This document shows positions 1 to 10,573 of a stretch of 64,000 bases of DNA, in pieces. The DNA lies in assembly GCA_949592205.1 (NCBI GenBank), contig CATIUR010000001.1:218122250-218186249 (forward strand), given 5' to 3'. Source of the DNA: Helichrysum umbraculigerum. Taxonomy: Eukaryota; Streptophyta; Magnoliopsida; Asterales; Asteraceae. How positions within the stretch are numbered: position 1 is the stretch's first letter; every line of letters begins with the position of its first letter. The translations under genes were made by a program, and so were the position numbers. The notes beneath the pieces are model-generated. The model made no database searches. It was not told where the DNA came from and saw nothing but the letters and a program-made list of their open reading frames with translations.

Positions 1-57
1 CATTTTTCTTAAACTGTGTGTTTCTTGTCTTGTGACAATCATTTTGGGGCGGAGGAA
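1..57. mobile_element. Stowaway-like MITE, right end only
   Basis: The first bases end in a GGGGCGGAGGAAG motif followed by TA, which resembles the right terminus of a Stowaway (Tc1/mariner-type) MITE; the complete copy at 20325-20522 ends in the same way. The left end lies outside the window, so this is tentative. Confidence 0.35.
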
Positions 58-120
58 GTAGTTTTTTATTTTTATTTTCTTCTTTTTTTTTTAGAAAAGG
101 CAAATCAACTCACGAATATG

Positions 121-269
121 GGGTGTTTGGCATTGCTAAGAAACAAACACTCTTCAAAAAACTTCTTATCTGTTTATTTCTTAAGTAATAAGCACTTAAA
201 ATTAAGTATGGAGACCCTTGCATATTTTTAAGCAGAAAAATGCTTACAAATAAACAATCCCAAACACCC
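121..269. mobile_element. small MITE with GGGTGTTTGG termini
   Basis: About 149 bp bounded by inverted termini: GGGTGTTTGGCATTG on the left and, read on the minus strand, GGGTGTTTGGGATTG on the right. The interior has no coding potential. The terminus resembles Tourist-like (PIF/Harbinger) MITEs, but no clean target duplication is visible. Confidence 0.55.
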
Positions 270-1821
270 TCTATATATATTTTTCCACGAATATTCACAT
301 ATATCCACCCTTGAACTTGAACTCATAGTTGGAGGGTCACCTCAATACCGCTAGGCCAATAGCCCTTTGATAAATTTAATAATATAGGCTTTTAAAATGT
401 TCATAACTACAATACCGATCGATTTATTTGTCTCCTCTCGAAGATAAGATGTGAAATCAACATATTAATCATATGTTTTGTACTTTACCAATTCGAAATA
501 TGATATGGTCACAAAACTTGTACAAACACTTCTCATAAAAAGGATTGAAAATTATTCATTTTGTCTCAAATCTATATTTGACAAAAATATAAATATGCAG
601 TTTATGTAAAATTACAACTTACTTTTTTGTAAGATGACAGTTTTACTCTTACTCTTTACACATTTTTTTATGTTATGCATATAAATTAGAGGTAATCAAG
701 TAAATAATACCCATTTAATTATGAAAGAGTACAATTAAATTGACTCAGACAAAAAACGAAGTTAACACTGACGTGAAAATGGGTTAAATAACTTCATTGG
801 TAAAGTAACGAAAAATGAGCAAGTAAAAGTAATGGGTAGAAAGTAGAATATTAATGAATAATAAAGGGTAGGTTTTGTAGTTTGAGAGTATGAAAAGGGG
901 CTAGATTCTAAATTGGTTTTTTGTTTGACCAATAGCAAATGCGTAGGGCTACCAATTGTCAGAAGCTAAAAACATTAAAACACTACCGTCGGAACATCTG
1001 CTTTTTACTGCGGCTGCTTAACTAAGCCATACCTATTATTAACCTTTTACAGTATTTTGCTTACGATTATAGTCTTCATGCGTATAATTCGGAAAGAATA
1101 CAGTAAAAAAGGGGTTATTCCATACCATATAAATATACTTACCATACCATTTATGTAATAAAAAAAAGAAAAGTACAGAAAAAGTACGGAAAATGTACAG
1201 AATGATAAGAAAAAGTGATGGGAAAAATACAGAAAAAGTACATTTTAAAATAAAATATAAAGAAAAATGGTATGGTTATTACTTCCCTAAAAAAGTTCAT
1301 ATATCGTCGAAGACAATAATTAAGAGATTTAAAATTGGAGTATGTTACGAAAATAGTTGTTAATTGAAGCTGGTTTTTTAAAGCTAGAGCTGAAATTTAT
1401 TATTTTTTATAAACGTGTGGCATGGTAGTTGTAGTTATAACTTATAAGCTTATAGTGTAAAATTTACTTAATAAGATAAAAAAATTAGATGATAAAAAAT
1501 TATATAAAAGGTATTTATATAATTTATCATTTCATAAGATATTAACATACTTTAAAAACTAGTTCAACTAGCTTTTTCTTATAGAACTTATTTTTTTTTA
1601 TATATAAACTCTAAAATTTTTGTCACCTAAACAATGATACTAGTTTGAGCTTATGAAAAAAATTAACTTAACCTCTCATAAGCTCCGATTAATTATACAC
1701 CTTACAGGAATAAATTATATTTAACTTTTTTTATATATACATGTAAACATGATTGATAATTTATAAATAAATAATAAAGAATCGACATTGAGTAGTTAAT
1801 TGTAGTTTTAAGCTTATATTT
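270..1821. other. AT-rich intergenic DNA
   Basis: No gene is recognisable. At about 1112-1287 an A-rich stretch with repeated GTACAGAAAAAGTAC-like words is bounded by imperfect inverted CCATACCAT motifs (near 1120 and, on the other strand, near 1268), so it may be a small degraded MITE. The rest is low-complexity AT-rich sequence. Confidence 0.4.
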
Positions 1822-2108
1822 TAGAGTATATATAAATCGTCCATGTGGTTTTCAATTTGTTTCATAGGTCGTCCCTGACTTTCAAAAAGTATTTGAATAG
1901 TCAATTTTTTGAAACTTTTGTTGATCAGTAGTCCAAAATGGACTATTGGTGAACAAAACTTTCAAAAAATAAATTATTTAAATAGTCCAATTTAGACTAT
2001 CGTTGAACAAAAGTTTCAAAAAATGGACTTTTCAAATAATTTTTGGAAGTCAAGGACGACCTATGAAACAAATTGAAAATCACAGGGACGATTTAAATAA
2101 TTTACTCT
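1822..2108. mobile_element. foldback MITE with long inverted arms
   Basis: The left arm at about 1833-1900 and the right arm at about 2030-2095 are inverted copies of one another, sharing a GTTTCATAGGTCGTCC core with few mismatches. The short centre itself holds smaller inverted segments around GTCCAAAATGGAC-like words. It is non-coding and could form a long hairpin. Confidence 0.65.
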
Positions 2109-2173
2109 ATATTTTAAGGCATATATATCGTAAAAAAAATTTCTAGGAAAAAAATTACAATAATAATACTACT

Positions 2174-2424
2174 ATCTCCGTCCTAAAATAATTGTCTAGC
2201 TTTGACTTTTTGAGTATTTTTCTTTCTAAGTTTGACCTTAAATACCTTTGTTTGTGTTATATAATATTATGCAAAATATACGAATGGATTGAGTTCTAAA
2301 TGTATTTTCATCGGTATAATTTTCATCAAGTATTATATAACACAAACAAAAATATTTAATGTCAAAGTTGAAAATTAAAGACTTCGAAAGTCAAAACTGT
2401 ACAATTATTTTGAAACGGTGGGAA
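2174..2424. mobile_element. Stowaway-like MITE
   Basis: The left terminus reads CTCCGTCCTAAAATAATTGT; the right terminus, read on the minus strand, is CCCACCGTTTCAAAATAATT. The homology continues inward for about 35 bp per side through GTTTGTGTTATATAATA-type inner arms. CTCC(G)TCC plus AAAATA termini are typical of Stowaway elements. It is non-coding. Confidence 0.7.
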
Positions 2425-2539
2425 AAATATACTCCGGATATAATAAGATCAAGAAGATTCCAATTGATAGTACACTTGTATTCTTAAATTACAAATCTAA
2501 CTTGCTTAACCAGTGAAACTAAAGACTAATTAATTGTCT

Positions 2540-2902
2540 ATGGATGAAGTCTTATGTTGATATGTGCACTTGAGACCTGGCTCACGTGGTAGAGCTATCA
2601 GACATTTATGCTGCAGGTACAGGGTTCAAACCCTACTCAGTGCATGAAAATCCCTTGGGCCTTTGGGCTCCAGGATGAGGAGTTTTACCCACTTCGGCAA
2701 CCGGATCTGTCAGCACTTGGGCCGGGGACGAAGCTGGGCTTTCTTCTCGAGGGTGCATTATGGTGAGATGATCGGGTGGGCCTAAGTAGCCCGTCAGTGA
2801 TTCCAAACTGTCTTTCAAAAAAAAAACAAACATTTATACCATTGAAGTTTTGAACGATTGAATCTATTGACGTGGAACATATCAACATAAGACTTCATCC
2901 AT
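2540..2902. repeat. perfect 26-bp inverted repeat enclosing a SINE
   Basis: Positions 2540-2565 and 2877-2902 are exact reverse complements (left arm begins ATGGATGAAGTCTTATGTTG). A 15-bp direct repeat AATTAATTGTCTATG lies at 2528-2542 and 2907-2921, just outside and partly overlapping the arms. The enclosed interval is the SINE at 2566-2830 plus about 45 bp. The direct repeat could be a SINE-type target duplication; the inverted arms are not part of a normal SINE. Confidence 0.8.
2566..2830 (+). mobile_element. tRNA-derived SINE
   Basis: A retroposed RNA-polymerase-III element about 265 bp long. A tRNA-like head carries an A-box-like TGGCTCACGTGGTAGAGC (about 2578-2595) and a B-box-like GGGTTCAAACCCT (about 2622-2634), roughly 30 bp apart as in tRNA genes. 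A GC-richer unrelated body follows and the element ends in an A tract at about 2818-2827. It encodes no protein and would depend on a LINE reverse transcriptase. Confidence 0.75.
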
Positions 2903-2921
2903 TCCAAATTAATTGTCTATG

Positions 2922-4056
2922 TTTTAAATTTTTTGATGTACCATAATAATTGTTCATTTTCAACTTCAACAATCATAAATGGTTTAAGTGGGTGATAATG
3001 TAATTAGACAGGCTAACACTTTAATCATTGTTCAATTGAACTTATTCGACATCATGCTTAGGTACGGATATCTTGATTGATTTTAGGTACGATCTATGAT
3101 ACCCATAGTCTAAGTAAACACTAAACACAATGTGTTTTGCAATAGAGGTTATTTGGAGCATATAAAAGCTTAATCTTATTCTTTTCACAAATTAAATTTG
3201 AAAAAATTACATCAAATAAATTGTAAAAAATTGTAAATGTTGGAATAATTGGGTAAAAACATGATTTTTCCCCAAACTTTGAACCTAATTATCAATATGC
3301 AAATATAGTAATTATATGTAATATGTTATATGGTTGTGTAGCTCTTGATAAGAGCTTCGAAACGGCGTATTATATGTCCAAAGATGATGAGAGATGAATG
3401 AGATATCTTATCTTAAAATTAGGTGTATGAAACAAGATGTATGGGTTTTGTGAGTAGTTCCACATCGATCCAAGCAACAAAAATATGGGTGTTTATAAGG
3501 ATTTGTGTTTAAGCTTGTTCAACAAGTTTATCGCCAATACACAGTCCAACTCCTACGTGCGGGGGGTTGCATATTCTTGGCCGAAACGGGTCGGGGCTCC
3601 TGATCCATGGTGCGACCTACGGACATGAATGGCCAGATTTTGCTACGACCCATTCTTTTTGACCCAACCCGTGACCCACTAGTTTGACAATGAAAATGAT
3701 CAGCAAGATCATTACAGATATATGCCAAAACAATTTTACTATTTTAATTTCGTTTTATTTTGGAAGTTGATTCCAAATTAATTACGATTAAAGGGGAATG
3801 ATTTTCGTCTCTTAATTACATAATTGTGTTCAACACAAGCTCCGGTCTTTACGAACCGTTTGCTTTCTGTTTCGTATTTTTCTGTTAAATTTTTTTTACT
3901 TTGGTTTCGTTTATGGTATATATTTCTACAGTAAAGCCTTGTAGATTATATATTTACATTATTATCATTTGTTTATGTTTAGAGTTTTATTTTTTGAAAA
4001 ATTATATGTGCACCAAACTCCACCCCTTTTTACGTTTATCAAGGAATAAACGAGAT
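2922..4056. other. intergenic DNA, nothing recognised
   Basis: About 1.1 kb, mostly AT-rich, with one GC-richer patch at about 3535-3670. No ORF with a recognisable family, no paired termini and no tRNA-like promoter were seen. Confidence 0.5.
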
Positions 4057-4059
4057 ATA

Positions 4060-4521
4060 GCGTGTGTTTGGTAACAACGGGCTGGACTTGGGGCTGGAGC
4101 TGAGATTTGGACTTCTATTAAAAAGCCACTTCAAAAAGCTTCTTGTTTAAGGGCTTCTCGGGGCTTATTTTTTCAAGAAGCCCCATTTTTATTGTGTTGT
4201 CAAACAAGGCTTACAGACGGTGGTTTATTAAGGGTGTGTTTGGATGAGGGGTTTATAGGGGCTTTTGAGGGTTTAAGCTTCTATTTTTATAAGTTCCAGT
4301 TATAAGCCTTGTTTGACAACATTAAAAAAATGAAGCTTCTCGAAAAAACAGCCCCTAGAAGCCTAAGCTTTTTTAAGTGGCTTTTGAATAGAAGCCCAAG
4401 CCCCAAGCTCCAGCTCCAACCCCAGCTCCAGCCACAAGCTCTAGCTCATTGTTGCCAAACACACCCTAAAATTAGAAGTTCAAACCCTTAAAAGCCCAGA
4501 AGCCCTCATCCAAACACACCC
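4060..4521. mobile_element. Tourist-like MITE split by a second copy
   Basis: The left end GCGTGTGTTTGG at 4060 and the right end CCAAACACACCC finishing at 4521 are inverted termini, flanked by ATA at 4057-4059 and 4522-4524. The 3-bp duplication and GGGTGTGTTTGG terminus fit Tourist-like MITEs of the PIF/Harbinger superfamily. It is interrupted at 4232 by another copy in opposite orientation; its own tail resumes at 4467. Confidence 0.75.
4232..4466. mobile_element. Tourist-like MITE nested in the previous one
   Basis: A complete copy of the same family in reverse orientation, from GGGTGTGTTTGG at 4232 to CCAAACACACCC at 4466, with TAA on both sides (4229-4231 and 4467-4469). The interior consists of CT/AG-rich words such as AAGCCCCAAGCTCCAGCTCC. 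It is non-coding; a chance ORF here is not a gene. Confidence 0.8.
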
Positions 4522-4557
4522 ATATATTGTGTATATCTCATGAATTTTAGTGACTAA

Positions 4558-4804
4558 GGGTGTGTTTGGTAACAATGTGCTGGAGCTTATGGCTGGAGTG
4601 GAGCTTGGGACTGGAGCTGGGGCTTATGCTTCTATTCAAAAATCACTTTAAAAAGCTTATTGTTTAGGGGCTTCTGGAGGCTTATTTTTTCAAGAAGCCC
4701 CAATTTTTTTGTATGTTACCAAACAAGACTTATAGCTGGGACTTATAAAAAATAGAAGCTCAAGCCCCCAAAAGCCCCTAAAATCCCCTCATCTAAACAC
4801 ACCC
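4558..4804. mobile_element. Tourist-like MITE, complete
   Basis: Third copy of the GGGTGTGTTTGG family (247 bp), with TAA at 4555-4557 and 4805-4807. It is uninterrupted and gives the reference structure for the other copies in the window. Confidence 0.85.
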
Positions 4805-4908
4805 TAAATATATAAATTTTGTTTAGCTTCATACAGTGAACAACACATGTCATGTATTTTGTCATCAACTTATATGTTACTCCTTTTACAAGTGTTTTTT
4901 AACATAAT

Positions 4909-6882
4909 TTTAACACCCCTCAATTTAAAGTTATTTAAATACAATATATCGGAAGCGTTTGTCCAAATTAAAAACTTTAATAAGTTACATCAATAAATAA
5001 ACATATAAAATCAACTAATTTAATTCTTGGTTTATCAATCTGGGTGTTATGTGACAACAAAAACAGTACTGATTTATAAAATCAGATATCAGAGTGAAGC
5101 TCGGTAGTCAAACACTCCTCAGTCCATTCCTTGCTAAGTCCAAATCATTTCAAGACCTGTAAAGGATAAATAGTGGGATTAGCACAAAGCTAAGTGAGTC
5201 AACCTGTCACTATCAGTACAACTCAGCATAACAGAATCGATTAACAGCAATTAACACTTAGACACAACATCACCAAGAGGATCGGTGGTCCTTGTGACGC
5301 CCTCAGACCCGGGAGACGCACCAAGCAACACTTATAACCAACTGCAGGCCAATACAGTGGTATTACCGATAACTGTTTGCTACCTTTAGTCAATATGTGT
5401 TCCATTCTCAACACATGATCACAAATCTCACACTGACTAACCTGTTGCAACCCAGTCCAACTAACCAGTCAAGTTGACCTCCAAATCACCAAATGCTCAA
5501 AGGTAACACATCACTTATTACACGTGTATTTCATCAATCAACAGTCAACAATCACAATCAACAATCAACAGTAACAAACTATGTTCACTTGTTGTAACCA
5601 ATGATGTTACAACCAAATCATACTGAGAGTACGAGTCCACTCACCGACACCTCAGCCGCTAGCTCAGAGGTCTAATATTACTGAGCTTTCTCCACATCTG
5701 ATAATACAATAATAAACAATGAGTTAGTATCTTTTCCCATATCAAATAATTTTTTTATTTTTTTATTTATTTAATAACATCAACTATAAATAGCCACCAA
5801 TTTATAATACCACTCATGACTGGTAAATCAAATCATGTCTCAATACTTAATATCCAAGTATTAAACAATAACCAGTTATAATCATTTACTCAAATTGCAC
5901 GTTAACAATGAATTCCATAAACACCTAACTTATATCCATATATAAGTTATATTAATACATAACTCAAGAACTAAATATTATGTTCCTAGTTATGTTCTAG
6001 TATTAATAAAATACACATATTTATCAATAATATATAATAGCAATTAAATGTATATTAGCATTAAAATAAAACTTGAACCATTAAAGAGTGAACTGGGCTT
6101 GTGTATACAAGTTGCTGGGTTCCTCACCTAAACCCACGACCTGCAACTTCTGTTTAACCCCAAAATGCTAATTCAAATTCCCAAACTCACCAAATTCAAT
6201 TTATAATCTTTTTAGTACACTTACTAATATGTAAAATCATCAAACATCTATCTTTTACATATTAATTCTCTTCAAAATTCTTTAACCCATCTCAATTTAA
6301 TCAAAATCATACTTTAACTAAATTACATCAACTAAATCATATTTCAATATCAATTTCACAAATGATTTACTAACTCATATAGCTCAAGTCAAAATCAAGT
6401 TTATAATTAAAATAGAGTAAAAATATCACTTACCATTCAAGGAAGTAATAGGATGACGATGATGAAACTGTACTTAAATGGAAACCACACAAAATTAATA
6501 TAATTGATTTACTTTGTGTCATGTGGGTTTGTTCAGTACAAGGCTTTTGAGAGCCAAAAAAAGAAATGAGATATTTGGGGAAAGTTGGAAAGAAAAAGAG
6601 TCGGCCACTCCACCGCCTATGTATCTCTTTGTTTTAAATTACGTCTAAATCTATTGTCTGGAACCTAAAAACCATTCGCGATTTCAAACACTTTATTATT
6701 CCGACAACTATATTAATTTAAAACAATTAATATTTCACTTGTCACAATAATTCATTTGACCATTTTAACTAACATTGTCAAATAATTATATTAATATGAA
6801 ATTTATCCCCAACACATTAAATAATCAGTTTAAATTGGGATAATTACTAAAATACTAATAGGCCCTTAGGGTGGATGTTACA
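4909..6882 (-). repeat. 3' LTR of the minus-strand LARD
   Basis: Left-hand copy in window coordinates; on the element's strand it starts TGTAACATCCACCC and ends GGGGTGTTAAA. It aligns along its whole length with 10574-12544. Visible differences include single substitutions and a 3-bp length difference in a T-rich run near 5757-5770. Confidence 0.92.
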
Positions 6883-6917
6883 AATCTCCCCTCCTTAAAA
6901 AGATTTCGTCCCCGAAA
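6883..6917 (-). promoter_or_regulatory. polypurine tract and preceding GACGAAAT block
   Basis: Read on the minus strand, this is a GATTTCGGGGACGAAATC block followed by AAGGAGGGGAGATT just before the 3' LTR. This is the plus-strand priming site of reverse transcription. The same architecture occurs at 62219-62255 and at 56474-56505. Confidence 0.8.
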
Positions 6918-9900
6918 TCTCATCATACCCAATTAATTAATCTAGGGTAATATATTCATATTACACCCCCCACATCTCTCCTGTCAGAGATTCAAACTCT
7001 TATTAAATTTCTATTTCGTTAGTATCATAGAAATCTGCTTAAATAAAAAATTTAGGTTAACTTTTAATCCAAAAGTCCCGTACCCTACTCTCTTGAGCAA
7101 CATATAATATTAATTATATACCTCAATTCTTTCCGTATGCGCATATTCCAATGTATACGCTTATACCTTTACTCACGCACATATACCGTGCACAAACCCT
7201 AATTCTATACATAAGGTACAATAACGACAGCAACAAACAATAATCACAACCTCAGTGATTATAAACTACAGTATACATATCAACAAGTAATATTTAAATT
7301 CAAATCATAATTAGCCATCACGCTAGCATTCACATATTAATTAAACTGGTGAGATATCAAGAATCTTTTCTTATCAACCAGTTAATCAATTCAACTTTAT
7401 AATTTCAAACCACTACTTGATTATATTAATCTCTAACAACTTTAATCACATAATCACTTAGCACTAAATTCAATCAATATAATTACTAAGCATGTATCAA
7501 TCAATACTATGATACTTTACAACAAGTATCACAATATCACAATGTGCTACTCACAAGCACATTCTCAACAGTTTTAACATCAAGTTAATCACCTTTAACT
7601 GACCTCCGCCTGACTTATTTCACATTTTAACTCATTCTGGTTAAAATTTATCATATCAATCTATTATCATGTATACAACATACATATTTTCACGCAGCTT
7701 TCTAAATGGACACATACTTATCAATTCCATATATTTCTATATAATAGGCCATTCAGGCTAATAAAACCTTTACCAAGCCTTCATATTACTACCACAGGAA
7801 ATGGAACAATTGCAATTCAACAACTCTATATCTTCTCTATATACATTTCAAGTTGTATTTAACTAAAACAATTCAATTTAGACTTACAATAAAAGTTTGT
7901 TGCAAACAATCACTACCCGCCGATTACAAGGTTAACCCTTGTTTTCCGGTAGACGCTTAGATTAGCACAACTCTATACACATCAGGTTTCCAAACCGAAT
8001 TTCAAATGATCATAACTCCTAAATCATTTAAAAAATGATCATTACAATTTAGCGTATACATATTATTTTAACAATATGAACAATTTCTCCAATTAATATT
8101 TTCTCAATTTATTAAACAAGATCAAACTAGACCTTTAACACAATTCAACCTTTCAGATAACCCTACATGTCATATCTTATTTTGACCAAAATCCTACTTT
8201 ACCACTTTATTATTTACTTAGTTCTATACAAGCAATAAACAACAAGAGAACTCATTCAATTCTTTCAATACCTTGGTAACTCACCATGAGGTACCAATTG
8301 ACCTGTGAAGGTATCGACAATAACTTTCAATTAATTATCTCTTCACATTCTTACCCAATCATGGCTAATCATCACTAGCCCTATACACTAGTAAGATCGT
8401 CTTATCACGACCCTAATCAACGTGATTTTATTATTCTTAACACCTTTCAACAAATTATCGCAGTTATACATTATAATGACTTCACCTTGGTATAGTTCTT
8501 TAACATATATTTAGTTCAAATTTCAATCATTACATAACTAAATACCCAATTATACATAACAACATTTCAGTCTTATTTAACAAGGTTCCATAACCTTTAA
8601 CAAATTTCTTTAACACCTTTGGATCATAAATGACCCGATTTAACATAATTTGACCAATTTGGGAATGCAACTACATTTCACACATAACACTACTAAACTT
8701 TCACTTGCGTTTAACTATTTCAATGATGTTGACTATTTGTCAACTTCAATTTCAACCAACCAATCAATAAAATCTCCTAACTACTTTTCTCAAGTTTGAC
8801 CCAACTCAAACCAATCATTATTAAATGATATCATATTCTTTCTCTACCTATACATACAACTCTTTATTCCTTGTTTGACTTTTGAAGTTAATATATCATC
8901 GACTTAATTCAAAACAAACCATTTCATATTTCATGTTTACTCTCAAACATAGGCTTCAAATTATTACATTCAATAATACAAGTAACTCTTCTACCAAGAT
9001 AATATCAACATACATCAACCTTGGGCTCCATACAAGCCATATACAAAATAGTGATTCATTTAAACACTATCTAACCCACCAATGGGTAATCTAACACAAT
9101 CAGCCACAATTACATATTCAACAAAATCAAACTTGTCATATAAGTATATCATCAAAACTTCTATCAATGATAAGTATCATATACATTCGCAATCTAAAGT
9201 CTCTAAACATCAAAACTCTACCAAATAACAGCTTTCTCAGCAAAACAATAATTAGTAGCCTCAACAAGTTCATGTGACGCAACATAATATAACAACGGTG
9301 ATCAGGCGTTGCAAGATTATGTTCTTCACATTCCATTCTCAGGCTACTCTATATTATAATTATCAATGTGATTTACTTTCATCTCATACATACCAAATAC
9401 ATCATGGTTTCAAAACAATTAAAATTCATTTAATAGTTTTCTAACAGCCAATATATACTCAAAATCAACTTACTACTTACATATTCAACAATTGACACCA
9501 ATCAATGTCCCTATTTATTCCAAAACTCAGGACACACATTAATTAATTATCATAACTTTGACATATGTTATACTATCAAGCATCAATGTCACAACAAGTG
9601 TGCTTAATTATGTTACTATAAAACATTTCTTCTACATCAACAAGTAAATTCCACATACACCATCAACATCATAGTGTAAACACTCCTACTCGTCTCTAAT
9701 CACTTAGCAACTAGTCACATATAATAACATATATCCTCATGTCAATACCTTGTATTTTTCGTATCTTTTACTAGTTTATTATTTATAAAAGGTATATCCC
9801 TGGTTCAATCAATGAAAACACAAACATCAAAATCTATGTTTTCATAAACTTATTTACATTTATTCCAATCATATATTGGACCATTGTCAAAGCATGTCAT

Positions 9901-10320
9901 CTAGTCACATATTCTTTCAAATCAATTGACTCCATTCAATAACAAGGATTTAAAATCACCTTGAAATCAACACCTATTCTGCATTTTAAAGATCATTCAG
10001 AACTACCCATATCCTTAAACATTTCTCTGAATATTGTAGACACTTTTAGGTTCAAACAACACTCATGTTAAAACTTTAGTCAACTCTTTGTCTACTTAAT
10101 TTAACACATTTCTGCATTCTCAGTCCAATCAGAAATAATCACAGCACTAGACATTTCAGTTAGTAGTTCTATCTTTATATCAACATGTAGCAATCATCAG
10201 TTGACTCATAACTGGGGAATCATATCAGTCTGACTCAATTAACCATACTACTAAGCCTACTCATCATAGCAAAGTAAACAATTCAAGTTAGTTTAAAATA
10301 ACATAGGCTTATCAAATATT
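6918..10320 (-). other. non-coding interior of the LARD
   Basis: About 3.4 kb of AT-rich sequence. Short chance ORFs occur on both strands but none shows gag, protease, RT, RNase H or integrase motifs. The only conserved piece I found is the exon-like block at 10323-10394. Confidence 0.7.
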
Positions 10321-10331
10321 ACCTGACAATC

Positions 10332-10382
10332 TTAAGCCAGCGAATATAGAGGAAACATGGAAAGTACTTGTTGGTTACTCAT
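10332..10382 (-). CDS. conserved 16-codon micro-ORF in the LARD leader
   Basis: The minus strand reads MSNQQVLSMFPLYSLA and then a TAA stop. The sister LARD has a 16-codon ORF at the same place (48388-48438) that starts and stops at the same codons. Both sit inside a 72-nt block (here 10394 down to 10323) bounded by TTGCAG and CAGGTAA, which look like splice acceptor and donor sites. Whether it is translated is unknown; a conserved leader RNA element is the main alternative. Confidence 0.4.
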   Translation of the reverse strand: MSNQQVLSMFPLYSLA

Positions 10383-10558
10383 GTTCCTCCGTCTCTGCAA
10401 TCAAAACAACAAACTCGCAACTTGTTAAGGGTTAGTACATATCACACTAGCTAACCGATTCTCATACCACTACTAAATCCCACATACCTGGAATGTTTGA
10501 CTTAACAATCAAGATTTGGGATTGAACACCTTACAATGCTCAATTCACCCAAAACTAT

Positions 10559-10571
10559 GCTCTGATACCAA
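10559..10571 (-). promoter_or_regulatory. primer-binding site (initiator tRNA-Met type)
   Basis: The minus strand reads TTGGTATCAGAGC immediately inside the 5' LTR, the classic plant LTR-retrotransposon site complementary to the 3' end of tRNA-Met. It fixes the element's orientation. Confidence 0.9.
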
Positions 10572-10573
10572 CT

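Noticed and set aside
2563..2640. functional tRNA gene
   Set aside because: A- and B-box-like words are present but no acceptor stem or anticodon arm, and a SINE body with an A tract follows.
4060..4804. hAT-type MITE assignment
   Set aside because: Flanking duplications are 3 bp (ATA, TAA), not 8 bp, and the terminus GGGTGTGTTTGG fits Tourist-like elements.
6918..10320. hidden gag-pol in the minus-strand LARD
   Set aside because: I looked for RT, protease and integrase signatures on the minus strand and saw none; the sequence is AT-rich with many stops.
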